A stretch of 58,347 nucleotides of DNA from positions 1 through 58,347 of the forward strand of contig MESQ01000013.1 of assembly GCA_001771065.1 (NCBI GenBank). The letters run 5' to 3'. Origin of the DNA: Burkholderiales bacterium RIFOXYD12_FULL_59_19. Lineage in GTDB: Bacteria; Pseudomonadota; Gammaproteobacteria; Burkholderiales; Burkholderiaceae_C. How positions within the stretch are numbered: position 1 is the first letter of the stretch; each line of letters begins with the position of its first letter. Below are positions 45,119 to 53,772 of this stretch, in pieces. The position numbers were made by a program, and so were the translations under genes. The notes beneath the pieces were generated by a model. That model was not told where the DNA came from, made no database searches, and saw nothing but the letters and a program-made list of their open reading frames with translations.

Positions 45119-46765
45119 ATGAAGCGCTGGGTCTTGCTTGGCTTGGCGTTGTACATGCCTGCGGCCATGGCACAAACCGCGCCAGCCACGGGGCAACTGC
45201 CCCGTTTGGCAGCGCTGGATCAGCAGGACTCTTTGCAACTGCGCCTAGCGCCTGACCTGCCTGCAGGCATGGCACAAACCGCGCCAGCCACGGGGCAATT
45301 GCCCCGTTTGGCTGTGCTGAATCAGCAGGGATTTTTGCAAATGCTGGTGGCGCGCAGTGTAGAAGTGCAATACAGCCAGCTCAATACCGAGGTGACCCGT
45401 CATCTGATGCAGGGTGAAGCTGGTTTGTATGAGACCACTTTTTTCATGGGTATCCGCGAAGAAGGTCGCAGCCGCCAGCGCACCGCCGACGAACGCACAC
45501 AAAATTTTGCTACGGCGGGTACGGCTACGCTCGAAGAAAGCGGCCACACCGACGAACTTGGCATTCGCAACAAATTGCCCTGGGGCAGCGAGCTCAGCCT
45601 GAGCTACAAGGTCGCAAAAAAGACCAACAACCTGATCCCGCAGTACAACACCGGGACATTTGACACCGAATACAACACGCTGCTGAACCTCACGCTCAAG
45701 CAGCCGCTGCTGCGCAACGCCGGGCGCAGTGTGACCGAAACCGACCGCCGCGTGGCGGAACTGGAGCACCAGATCGCGCTCCACCAGCTCAACCAGCAAA
45801 CCCTCAAAACCAGCATCGACGGGCTCAGTCTGTATTGGCAGCTGTACCGGGCCGAGGCCACGCTGGCGCTGCGCCAAAGCACTTACACCAGCACCGAGTC
45901 GCTGCTGGCCGATGCCAAAGCGCGCATCGAGGCGGGCAAACTGCCTGCCTCCTCTGCACTTGAGGTGCAAGGGGTCTTGCTCAACCGCCAGGCTGAAGTC
46001 ACGCGCAGCCAACAAGCCTTGCGCGAGGCCCAGGGCAAGGTGGCCACGGCGCTTAACCTGGTCTGGCATGACGGCAACCCGCTAAGCACCCACCCGCGAC
46101 TTCAGCCGCTGGATGCACCGATGGTGCCCCGCCCCAACACGCCGGAGCCAGCGCTGCAACTGTGGCCACCTTACCAGATCGCCCAGCTCAAGTTTGAGCA
46201 AGCGCAGACCCGGCTCAACTATGCCCACAACCAGATGCAGCCACTGGTCGACTTTGTGCTGGGCTACAGCGGCACGGGCTACGACTACAAGGTACAAGCA
46301 GCCCGCGCCACCGCCGAGCAAAGCAGCTACCCGGATTGGTTTTTTGGTGTCAATTTTGAATTTCCACTGCGTGGCAATCAAAAAGCACAGCAGCAGTACC
46401 TGGCACAAAACGCCCGCCTGACGCAAGCGGAGTTGGAGATGACGGCCATCAAAAACTCGTTTTCCAACGACTTGGCGGTACGCCACAGCGACCTGGTGCA
46501 AACACGCACCGTGCTCAGCGCCAGCCATGATGAAGTCGCGCTGCGGCAAACCCTGTTTGACAACGAGCGTCAGCGCCACCAACTCGGCGTCGGCTTGCTC
46601 GGCAACCTGATCCAAAAGCAGGTGGACCTGACCGAAGCCCAACAGCGTCTGCTGGAAAATCAGATCCGTTTTGAGCTCGCCCTGGCCACCTGGCAATACA
46701 CGCAGGGCAGCCTGCTCAGTGACCATCAGATTCAAGTCGCCACCCAGGCCACCCCACCTCAATAA
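45119..46765 (+). CDS. TolC-family outer-membrane channel protein
   Basis: A 548-residue outer-membrane factor. The signal peptide is MKRWVLLGLALYMPAAMA. Long paired helices such as QTLKTSIDGLSLYWQLYRAE and LLADAKARIEAGKLPASSAL, in two halves, are typical of TolC. A 102-base in-frame tandem duplication copies the junction after the signal peptide, so MAQTAPATGQLPRL appears twice. Other family members are about 440-500 residues. It would form the outer-membrane exit channel for the operon. Confidence 0.82.
   Translation: MKRWVLLGLALYMPAAMAQTAPATGQLPRLAALDQQDSLQLRLAPDLPAGMAQTAPATGQLPRLAVLNQQGFLQMLVARSVEVQYSQLNTEVTRHLMQGEAGLYETTFFMGIREEGRSRQRTADERTQNFATAGTATLEESGHTDELGIRNKLPWGSELSLSYKVAKKTNNLIPQYNTGTFDTEYNTLLNLTLKQPLLRNAGRSVTETDRRVAELEHQIALHQLNQQTLKTSIDGLSLYWQLYRAEATLALRQSTYTSTESLLADAKARIEAGKLPASSALEVQGVLLNRQAEVTRSQQALREAQGKVATALNLVWHDGNPLSTHPRLQPLDAPMVPRPNTPEPALQLWPPYQIAQLKFEQAQTRLNYAHNQMQPLVDFVLGYSGTGYDYKVQAARATAEQSSYPDWFFGVNFEFPLRGNQKAQQQYLAQNARLTQAELEMTAIKNSFSNDLAVRHSDLVQTRTVLSASHDEVALRQTLFDNERQRHQLGVGLLGNLIQKQVDLTEAQQRLLENQIRFELALATWQYTQGSLLSDHQIQVATQATPPQ
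45156..45340 (+). repeat. In-frame 102-base tandem duplication at the TolC N-terminus
   Basis: Copy 1 from 45156 and copy 2 from 45258 are nearly identical over their first 55 or so bases and similar to about base 83. Offset 102 bases, 34 residues. It duplicates the mature N-terminus including a second Met and PAGMA-QTAP, a signal-cleavage-like sequence. Confidence 0.85.
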
Positions 46766-46777
46766 GCCACCCTACCC

Positions 46778-47626
46778 ATGCCCAACACCACGCCATATCC
46801 TTTGTTGCGCACGCTGATGCAGCGCACCTGCGGGCCGCTCTGGTTTTGCCTGGCACTGCTGCTGCCCCTGGGCGCCCAGGCCAAAGGCTTCTCCGGGCTG
46901 ATTTACCCTTTGCACGACATCACGCTGAGTGCCGGTGTGTCTGGCTTGGTGATGAAACGCGTCGTGCTGTTAGGTCAGGCGGTCAAGGCGGACCAGTTGC
47001 TGCTGCAATTGGATGACCGGCTGCAAAGCATCGAGAGCAACCGGCGCCGCGTCATTTTTGAAGACCAGAGCGAATTACAAGCCACCCGTGATCGGCTGCG
47101 CATTCTTGACACGCTGCTGCAAGATACCCGCGCGGTGTTCAATCGCACCGGCTCAATCAGCAAAGACGAACTGCTGCGCCTGGAAGCCGAGCAACTGGCC
47201 AGCCAGGGCCGGTTGGCGCAATTGGTGGAGCAAAAAAAACGCGAACAGCTCGACTACGCGTCGGCTGAGCGTGACCGTCTGCAACGCCATATCACGGCGC
47301 CCATCAGCGGCGTGGTCACCAAGATCATTCCGCAAGTGGGTGAATGGGCAAAAGCGGGCGACCCCATGCTGCATCTGGTGGACAGCTCGGTTGCCATACT
47401 GCGCCTGGCGGTGCCGCACAACCTGGCGAGCGCGCTCAAGGTCGGATCGCAGCAACTGATCCGGCTGGAGTCAGGCAGCAGCGTCGCTGAAGTCACCGGC
47501 CAGATCAAATTTGTGTCGCCAGTGGCGGACCCCGCCAGTGGCCTGGTGCAGGTCGAAGTGAACTTCAGCAATCCGGGGCGTCGCATCAAAACCGGTATCA
47601 AAGGCATGATCGACATCGCGCCATAA
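46778..47626 (+). CDS. Periplasmic adaptor protein (HlyD/RND-type)
   Basis: A 282-residue membrane-fusion protein. The N-terminal segment WFCLALLLPLGAQA is a signal peptide ending near residue 35. A split lipoyl domain (VSGLVMKRVVLLGQAVKADQ and the later APISGVVTKIIPQVGEW) encloses a helical hairpin rich in Glu, Arg and Gln, followed by a beta-barrel. It lies 12 bases after the TolC gene and 13 before the next adaptor. It should bridge inner-membrane parts and the channel. Confidence 0.82.
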   Translation: MPNTTPYPLLRTLMQRTCGPLWFCLALLLPLGAQAKGFSGLIYPLHDITLSAGVSGLVMKRVVLLGQAVKADQLLLQLDDRLQSIESNRRRVIFEDQSELQATRDRLRILDTLLQDTRAVFNRTGSISKDELLRLEAEQLASQGRLAQLVEQKKREQLDYASAERDRLQRHITAPISGVVTKIIPQVGEWAKAGDPMLHLVDSSVAILRLAVPHNLASALKVGSQQLIRLESGSSVAEVTGQIKFVSPVADPASGLVQVEVNFSNPGRRIKTGIKGMIDIAP

Positions 47627-47639
47627 ATTCAGCCACACC

Positions 47640-49490
47640 ATGAGCAACGCCACCGCAGCCAGCACACTGCCAGCCACCGCCACACTGGATGCGCGCAGCC
47701 TGATCGAGCAACTGCAGCAGCTGCGCAAAACCAGTGCGGCCGAACTCGACTGGCAGCGCTACTGTGTACTGATGCGCCAGTTGTGCAAAGCCAGCCATTG
47801 TGCGGTGGTGCGTCAACTCACCGACACCGAGAGCCTGGAGCAACTCGGCCGCGCCTCTGATCTGGACACTTGGTCACCCATGCAAACCATGCCGAGCGGC
47901 ATTGACCTGCTGGCCAAAGCGCTAGCCCAAGGTTACGCCAATGCACCGGCGCAGGCACCCGACGGTCAGACCTGGCTGGTGCTGGTGCTGGCGCTGCAGG
48001 GGCTGGCTGACTGTTATTTGATCCTTAACATCAAACCGCAAGAACGCGCCCAGCTCAACGAGTTAACACTGCGCGCCCTGCTGTGTGTTGACTTCCACAG
48101 CCTGGGCGCCAACACACCGACCGTGACGCAAACACCGGCGGACCTGACCGCCATGCTGGGTCTGGCCGCCGAAGTGATGCAACAGCCCAACTTTGACGCC
48201 GCCTGCCTGTCGCTGGTCAATGGGCTGGCGGCCCAATGGCAGTTGCTGCATGCCAGCCTGGGCTGGGTCGACAAGGGCCAGATGGAGGTGGTAGCGATCA
48301 GCCACCTGGACCGTTTTGAGCGTAATGCCTCGCAAACCCAGCGCATTGAGTCAGCCCTGCTGCCCGCTGTGATCCAAGGGCGCGAAGTCTGGTGGCCAAC
48401 CAATGACGAGTCGCTGCATGACACCGACGCCCTGACCAGCCTGGCGCAAGACCTGAACGCCGAGCGCATCGCACTGGTGCCGGTCCCGGATGCGCAGGGC
48501 ATCACGCAGGCTGTGTTGTTGCTGGCGTTTGGCCCCGGCGACGCCCCCAGCCTGAACACGCTGCAATTGGCGCTGGAGCTCATGCAGCCGCGCCTGACCG
48601 ACTTGCGCGCGCAGTCCCTGAGCCTGCCACGCCGCACACGCCAGCGCCTGCAAAGCGGAGCCGAGCGGCTGTTTGGCCCGGAGCACCCGCTGCTCAAATT
48701 GTCGGGCGTGCTGCTGATGCTGCTGGTGCTCTACCTCGCCTTTGGCAGTTGGCACTACCGGGTAGATGCCAGCGCCCAGCTCAACACCGATGCCACCCGC
48801 CTGATCAGCGCCCAATTTGACGGCCGTATCGATCAGGTCCATGCCACCGCGGGTGACCTGGTCAAGGAAGGCAGTTTGCTCGTGACGCTTGACACGCGCG
48901 ACTTGGCGCAGCAACGCAACGAACTCAGCGCCGAAATCAGCAAGACCAACACCGAAGTCAACAAATTTCGCGCCGAGGGCCTGCTGGCCGAGACCGAAAT
49001 CGCCCAGGCCCGGCTCGACCAGGCGCTGGCCAAAGCAGAGCGGGTCGACAGCTACCTGACCCAGGCCAGTAGCGCCGCACCTTTTGAAGGCGTCATTGTT
49101 GAGGGCGAGAAAAAAGACCTGCTGGGGGCGCCGGTCAAAAAGGGCGACCGCATTTTCCGCATTGCCAAGGTCGAAGGGCTGTACATCACCCTGATGGTGT
49201 CCGAAAAGGACATGCGCCATATCCAGCCGCAAGCCGGCGGTGAGGTGGCCCTGCTCAGCCACCCTTCGCACAATATTCCGATCCGGGTGAGTTCGGTCAT
49301 CCCGGTGGCACAGGTCAAGGGCCAGGAGGGCAACCAATTCATGATCAAGGCCGAGCTGCTCGAAGCCCCACAGCCCTGGTGGCGCCCTGGCATGACCGGC
49401 CTGGCGCGGATTGACGTGGGCGACAAAAACGTGGCCTGGGTGCTAAGCCACCGGGTGGTTGACAAGCTGCGTTTGCTGCTGTGGTGGTAG
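47640..49490 (+). CDS. GAF-like/HlyD hybrid membrane protein
   Basis: A 616-residue protein. Residues 1 to about 330 look cytoplasmic, with two GAF-like stretches (about 25-160 and 165-325). One membrane segment at about 352-372 (LLMLLVLYLAFGSWHYRV) leads to a periplasmic adaptor: lipoyl halves around VHATAGDLVKEGSLLV and SSAAPFEGVIVEGEKKD with a short helical hairpin between. The layout suggests a sensor domain linked to an adaptor, possibly gating export. GAF assignment is by appearance and less certain than the HlyD part. Confidence 0.7.
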   Translation: MSNATAASTLPATATLDARSLIEQLQQLRKTSAAELDWQRYCVLMRQLCKASHCAVVRQLTDTESLEQLGRASDLDTWSPMQTMPSGIDLLAKALAQGYANAPAQAPDGQTWLVLVLALQGLADCYLILNIKPQERAQLNELTLRALLCVDFHSLGANTPTVTQTPADLTAMLGLAAEVMQQPNFDAACLSLVNGLAAQWQLLHASLGWVDKGQMEVVAISHLDRFERNASQTQRIESALLPAVIQGREVWWPTNDESLHDTDALTSLAQDLNAERIALVPVPDAQGITQAVLLLAFGPGDAPSLNTLQLALELMQPRLTDLRAQSLSLPRRTRQRLQSGAERLFGPEHPLLKLSGVLLMLLVLYLAFGSWHYRVDASAQLNTDATRLISAQFDGRIDQVHATAGDLVKEGSLLVTLDTRDLAQQRNELSAEISKTNTEVNKFRAEGLLAETEIAQARLDQALAKAERVDSYLTQASSAAPFEGVIVEGEKKDLLGAPVKKGDRIFRIAKVEGLYITLMVSEKDMRHIQPQAGGEVALLSHPSHNIPIRVSSVIPVAQVKGQEGNQFMIKAELLEAPQPWWRPGMTGLARIDVGDKNVAWVLSHRVVDKLRLLLWW

Positions 49491-49523
49491 CAGGCGCTGC
49501 GACCGGCTTGAAGCGCATCTGAC

Positions 49524-51677
49524 ATGGCAACCACCATCTTCAGCGATTCATGGTTTCGGGTGTCCGGCCTGCGGGTGGCGCTGCTGCCCAGTGTAGAGGT
49601 CAGCACCCAGCAGTTTCGCGGGCGCACCTGGTATGTGCTGCAAGACCCCTACACCCAGCGCTATTTCCGCGCCTCGGTGCAGGCCTGCCGCTTTATCCAG
49701 AGCCTGCAGCCCGACAAAACCGTCGATGAAGTATGGGAAGACTTTGTCAACAACCACCCGCATGACGCCCCCAGCCGCGAAGAAGTGATCCAGTTACTGT
49801 CGCAGTTGCACATGTCGAATCTGTTGTATTCGCTGCAACAGTCTGACAACGAAGCCATTGTGAAGCGCTACAAGGCGCAAAAAAACAAGGAGCTGATGGG
49901 CAAAGTGGCCTCGTTCCTGTTCCTGCGTATCCCACTGTTTAACCCCAACCCGCTGCTGGACCGCATTCGGCCGCTGATCATGGCACTGACGGGTTGGGGC
50001 GCATTCTGGGTCTGGTGCCTCACCTTGGTATGGGGTGCCTGGACTGCGTTTGAAAATCGGGCAACACTGCTCGACCAAAGCGAGGGTGTGTTGTCCATCA
50101 GTAACCTGCCCTGGCTGTACGTGTGCCTGGCCGGTCTCAAGCTGTTTCACGAAGCCGGCCACGCCTTTGTTTGCAAACGCTTTGGCGGCGAAGTGCGCAC
50201 CGTCGGGGTGATGTTTTTGTTATTTACCCCGCTGCCCTACGTCGACGCGTCGAGCAGTTGGGGCTTCGCCAACCGCTGGCACCGCATTTACGCCACCTTT
50301 GCCGGCATGGCGGTCGAATTCTTTTTTGCCGCTGCCGGCGCACTGGTGTGGGCCCATACCGCCCCGGGCCTGACCCATAGCCTGGCCTTTAACGTGATGT
50401 TGATCGGCTCGGTGTCGAGCCTGCTTTTCAATGGCAACCCGCTGCTGCGTTTTGATGCCTATTACATGCTCAGCGACTACGCCGAAATCCCCAACCTGTA
50501 CCAAAAGGCCCAGCAGCAATGGAAGTATTTTGGCGACCGCTACCTGCTCGGCACGGTGGCCGCACAAAGCAAGGCCACGGACCGCAAGGAGTGGGTCTGG
50601 CTCACGCTGTACGGCCTGCTCAGCTTTCTTTACCTGATGCTGATCACGGTTGGTATTGCGCTGTTTTTGATGGACCAGTGGCTGCCACTGGGGCTGCTGG
50701 TCTTGGGCATGACGGTCTACAGCCGCTTGCTGTCACCACTTTACCAGCTGTTCAAACACCTGCGCGGCGTCGCCACCCAGGGCAACCGGCGCCGCGCCGT
50801 CACCGCGGTGGCGGGCATTGGGCTGGTGTTGTTTTTGCTGCTGGCCGTGGTGCCGTTTCCGGACGCCACCCGTGCCCAGGGCATCGTCAAGGCCAACCAT
50901 GCCAGCAACGTCTATGCGCAGACCGCTGGCCAGCTTGACCAGTTGCTGGTTCGGCACGGCGAGCGGGTACTTGCCGGCCAGGTACTGGCCCGTTTTTCGA
51001 ATCTGGACTTGAGCGCCGACATACGCCTGACCGAATCGGCCCAGCTTGAAACTCAGGCCCAGATCCGGCAAGCATTGCACCAAGCCAGTCAGGACCTGTC
51101 GGCGCTGCAGGAAAAAGCCGATGCCCTGGAATTGCGTCGGCTCAACCTGCAAGAGCAACAGCAGCAACTGCAGGTGCGCGCCAGCCAGGACGGTGAATGG
51201 GTGGCCCCCGACCTGCACCAACAACTGGGCACCTGGATGCAACGCGGCCAGGCCCTGGGTGAGGTGGTGGATGCCAGCAGCTTTCGTTTTGTGGCGGTCA
51301 TGCCGCAAGAGCAAGCCGACATCATGTTTCAGAACAATTTTCGTCAAGCCGAGCTGCGCCTGACCGGCCAGGCCGACGCCACACTCGCGCTGCCACAGGT
51401 GAGCATCATTCCGTTTCAAAGCGACAAACTGCCCTCAACGGCATTGGGCTGGTTGGGCGGTGGTGACATCGCCGTCAATACCCAGGAACCCAGTGGCACC
51501 AAAGCGGTGGAGAGTTTTTTTCTACTGCAAAGTGACATACCCACCGAGCAGCGCCGTGGTTTGACGGTGTTGCACGGTTTGTCGGGCACGCTGCGGCTGC
51601 AAACCCCGGCCCAGCCGCTGGCCAGCCAGGCCTACCGGGCGCTCAAACAATTGGTGCAAAAACGCTACGCGTTCTAA
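49524..51677 (+). CDS. PqqD-like / M50 metalloprotease / HlyD fusion protein
   Basis: A 717-residue polytopic protein. Residues 1-95 resemble PqqD (TWYVLQDPYTQRYFRAS, KTVDEVWEDF, REEVIQLLSQL), a fold that binds leader peptides in RiPP systems. Membrane segments follow, with the zinc motif HEAGH at residues 209-213 and a second motif LLRFDAYYM, Asp311, where the family usually has FDGYY. After a further membrane segment near 425-445 comes a lipoyl/HlyD domain with a coiled coil (about 490-545). It may process or pass the cargo. YydH-like peptide metalloproteases are the nearest known family. Confidence 0.78.
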   Translation: MATTIFSDSWFRVSGLRVALLPSVEVSTQQFRGRTWYVLQDPYTQRYFRASVQACRFIQSLQPDKTVDEVWEDFVNNHPHDAPSREEVIQLLSQLHMSNLLYSLQQSDNEAIVKRYKAQKNKELMGKVASFLFLRIPLFNPNPLLDRIRPLIMALTGWGAFWVWCLTLVWGAWTAFENRATLLDQSEGVLSISNLPWLYVCLAGLKLFHEAGHAFVCKRFGGEVRTVGVMFLLFTPLPYVDASSSWGFANRWHRIYATFAGMAVEFFFAAAGALVWAHTAPGLTHSLAFNVMLIGSVSSLLFNGNPLLRFDAYYMLSDYAEIPNLYQKAQQQWKYFGDRYLLGTVAAQSKATDRKEWVWLTLYGLLSFLYLMLITVGIALFLMDQWLPLGLLVLGMTVYSRLLSPLYQLFKHLRGVATQGNRRRAVTAVAGIGLVLFLLLAVVPFPDATRAQGIVKANHASNVYAQTAGQLDQLLVRHGERVLAGQVLARFSNLDLSADIRLTESAQLETQAQIRQALHQASQDLSALQEKADALELRRLNLQEQQQQLQVRASQDGEWVAPDLHQQLGTWMQRGQALGEVVDASSFRFVAVMPQEQADIMFQNNFRQAELRLTGQADATLALPQVSIIPFQSDKLPSTALGWLGGGDIAVNTQEPSGTKAVESFFLLQSDIPTEQRRGLTVLHGLSGTLRLQTPAQPLASQAYRALKQLVQKRYAF

Positions 51678-51694
51678 CACCTGATCACGCCCCG

Positions 51695-53671
51695 ATGACC
51701 GCCGCCCCGAGCCACTGGCACGCCCCACGCAACGCTGCCCTCACGCCTTGGTACAGCCCGCAAGGGTGGTTCAATCTGGCCACGCACCATAGCGGCCACG
51801 GCTACCGCAAGCTGTGGCAAGCGGTGCTGGCACTGCACCAGACTTTGCCCCCCGAGCCCGCTGACGTGCCGGTGCCCACGGCCACTGAGCTCACCCGTGC
51901 ACGCCAGGCCATGGTGCAATTGCAATGGCATGCACAAGGCCGCGCAGAGCGCCAGGCGACCAAGCTGCAGGCCCTGATGCTGGTGGCCCAACTGGCTTGT
52001 TACCACATCGGGCAGCGCGCGTCATTCCCGCAATTGCTGGCCGCCATCACCATGACCGAGGGCTACCTGATTCAGTTGGCACCCGGCGAGGGCAAAACCC
52101 TGGCCGTGGCCATGGCGGCCGTGCTGCAGGCCTGGAGCGGCAAACCATTGCACATCGTGACCGCCAACGACTACCTCGCCGCACGCGATGCCGAACTCAT
52201 GCAACCGCTGTTTGCAGCCTGTGGCGTCTCGGTGACCGCCATCACCGGTGACACGCCGCCGCATGAGTTGGCGAACTGCTACCGCCAGGGTGTGGTGTAT
52301 GCCACGGCCAAACAACTGCTGGCTGACTTTCTGCGCGACGATCTGCTGCTCAATGGTGCCCGTGACCCGCTGCGCCGACGCCTGTGGCACTTGCACAACC
52401 AGCAGGCCGAGCGGCAGCCGGTCATGCGCGGCCTGTATGCCGTCATCATCGACGAAGCCGATGGCATTTTGATCGACGAGGCCACCACCCCGCTCATCAT
52501 TGCCAGCCCCGAGAAAGACAAGGCCAACATGCTCCAGGCGATCCGGCTGGCGCGCGACCTGGTCGATGCCATGAAGCTCAACGAAGACTACACGCTGTAT
52601 TCGAAAGGCGGGGGCTCGGTGCACTTTACCGAAGATGGCAAACAAAAAATTGAACACCTGGCGCAGGTCTTCAGCAGCTACTGGCAGGTACCCACCCGGC
52701 GCGAAGAAATCTTTACCTTGGCCATCATGGCGCGCGAGGTGTTCCAGCTGGACCGCCACTACATCATCCAGGAGGGCGCGGTGGTGATTGTGGACGAGAG
52801 CACAGGGCGCAGCATGCCCGGGCGCTCCTGGAGCCACGGCATCCACCAGTCCATTGAGGCACGGGCGGGTGTCGAGCTGACGCCATTGACCAAAATCTCG
52901 GCGCGTATGACTTTCCAGGAATTTTTTCGCCACTACCACCAGCTCAGCGGTGCCAGTGGCACCTTGCACGGGCTCGACCTGGAGCTGTGGCAAACCTTTG
53001 GCTTGCTCATTTTGCGGGTACCACCGCGCACCGCGAGCCAGCTCAACATCCTGCCCAAGCGCTGCTTTGTCACCCGGCAAGGCAAGCTTGACGGTTTTAT
53101 CGAACGCATTGTGGCGCTGCACCAACGCGGTCTGCCGGTACTGGTGGGCACCCGGCGCATTCTGGACAGCGAAGAAATCGCCGGCCTGCTGCGCGCCCGG
53201 GGCCTGGCCTGCACGGTGCTCAACGCCAAGGAACACGAATACGAAGCGCAGGTGGTGGCGCTGGCGGGCGAGCACGGCTGCATCACCGTGGCCACCAACA
53301 TGGCCGGGCGCGGCACCGACATCAAAATCTCACCCGAAGTGGAAGCAGCGGGCGGGCTGCAGGTGCTGATGTTTGAAGCCCACGAGTCACCGCGCATTGA
53401 CTGGCAACTGTTTGGCCGCTCCGGCCGCCAGGGCGCCAAGGGCAGCGCCCAGGCCTTTGTGTCACTGCAAGAAGAGCTCATCACCAAATACACCCCGGCC
53501 TGGTTCAAACCCCTGGCAGGCCTGGTGCCAGACCAGCGCACCCGCGTCAAGATTGCGTTCACGCAGTGGTTGGCTCAAAAAGCCGCCAGCAGCTTGACCC
53601 GGCGCCAACGCAGCCACCTGGCGTTTGTGCAAAAACAGCTCAGGGAGCAGTTAGGGTTTTCGAAAGGGTAA
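51695..53671 (+). CDS. Divergent SecA-like ATPase
   Basis: A 658-residue SecA-family motor. Walker A is APGEGKT with K134. Walker B reads DEADGILIDEATTPLII at about 253, where SecA has DEVDSILIDEARTPLII. Further matches are VIVDESTGRSMPGRSWSHGIH, TNMAGRGTDI and GRSGRQGAKGSAQAF. Canonical SecA is about 900 residues; here only about 60 follow the second motor domain, so the C-terminal scaffold, wing and zinc tail are absent or reduced. It is the last gene of the operon, 17 bases after the M50 fusion. It should power export in the cytoplasm. Confidence 0.85.
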   Translation: MTAAPSHWHAPRNAALTPWYSPQGWFNLATHHSGHGYRKLWQAVLALHQTLPPEPADVPVPTATELTRARQAMVQLQWHAQGRAERQATKLQALMLVAQLACYHIGQRASFPQLLAAITMTEGYLIQLAPGEGKTLAVAMAAVLQAWSGKPLHIVTANDYLAARDAELMQPLFAACGVSVTAITGDTPPHELANCYRQGVVYATAKQLLADFLRDDLLLNGARDPLRRRLWHLHNQQAERQPVMRGLYAVIIDEADGILIDEATTPLIIASPEKDKANMLQAIRLARDLVDAMKLNEDYTLYSKGGGSVHFTEDGKQKIEHLAQVFSSYWQVPTRREEIFTLAIMAREVFQLDRHYIIQEGAVVIVDESTGRSMPGRSWSHGIHQSIEARAGVELTPLTKISARMTFQEFFRHYHQLSGASGTLHGLDLELWQTFGLLILRVPPRTASQLNILPKRCFVTRQGKLDGFIERIVALHQRGLPVLVGTRRILDSEEIAGLLRARGLACTVLNAKEHEYEAQVVALAGEHGCITVATNMAGRGTDIKISPEVEAAGGLQVLMFEAHESPRIDWQLFGRSGRQGAKGSAQAFVSLQEELITKYTPAWFKPLAGLVPDQRTRVKIAFTQWLAQKAASSLTRRQRSHLAFVQKQLREQLGFSKG

Positions 53672-53731
53672 CCCGGCTCGCTAAAAAGAAAGATAGCTCT
53701 TTTCAGCAGCATGGATCATGCAGGGAATTGG

Positions 53732-53755
53732 GCATCAACACTTGCGCTGATGCCG
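53732..53755. other. Hairpin between convergent export and surface-protein genes
   Basis: GGCATCA / TGATGCC with a 10-base loop in the 101-base convergent gap. No T-tract follows. It may end both transcripts weakly; nothing else is evident in the gap. Confidence 0.35.
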
Positions 53756-53772
53756 GTCCGGGAAGTTGACGA

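Noticed and set aside
46778..51677. Ordinary RND or type I multidrug efflux system
   Set aside because: Adaptors and TolC fit, but there is neither an RND pump of about 1000 residues nor an ABC exporter; the SecA-like and M50 genes replace them.
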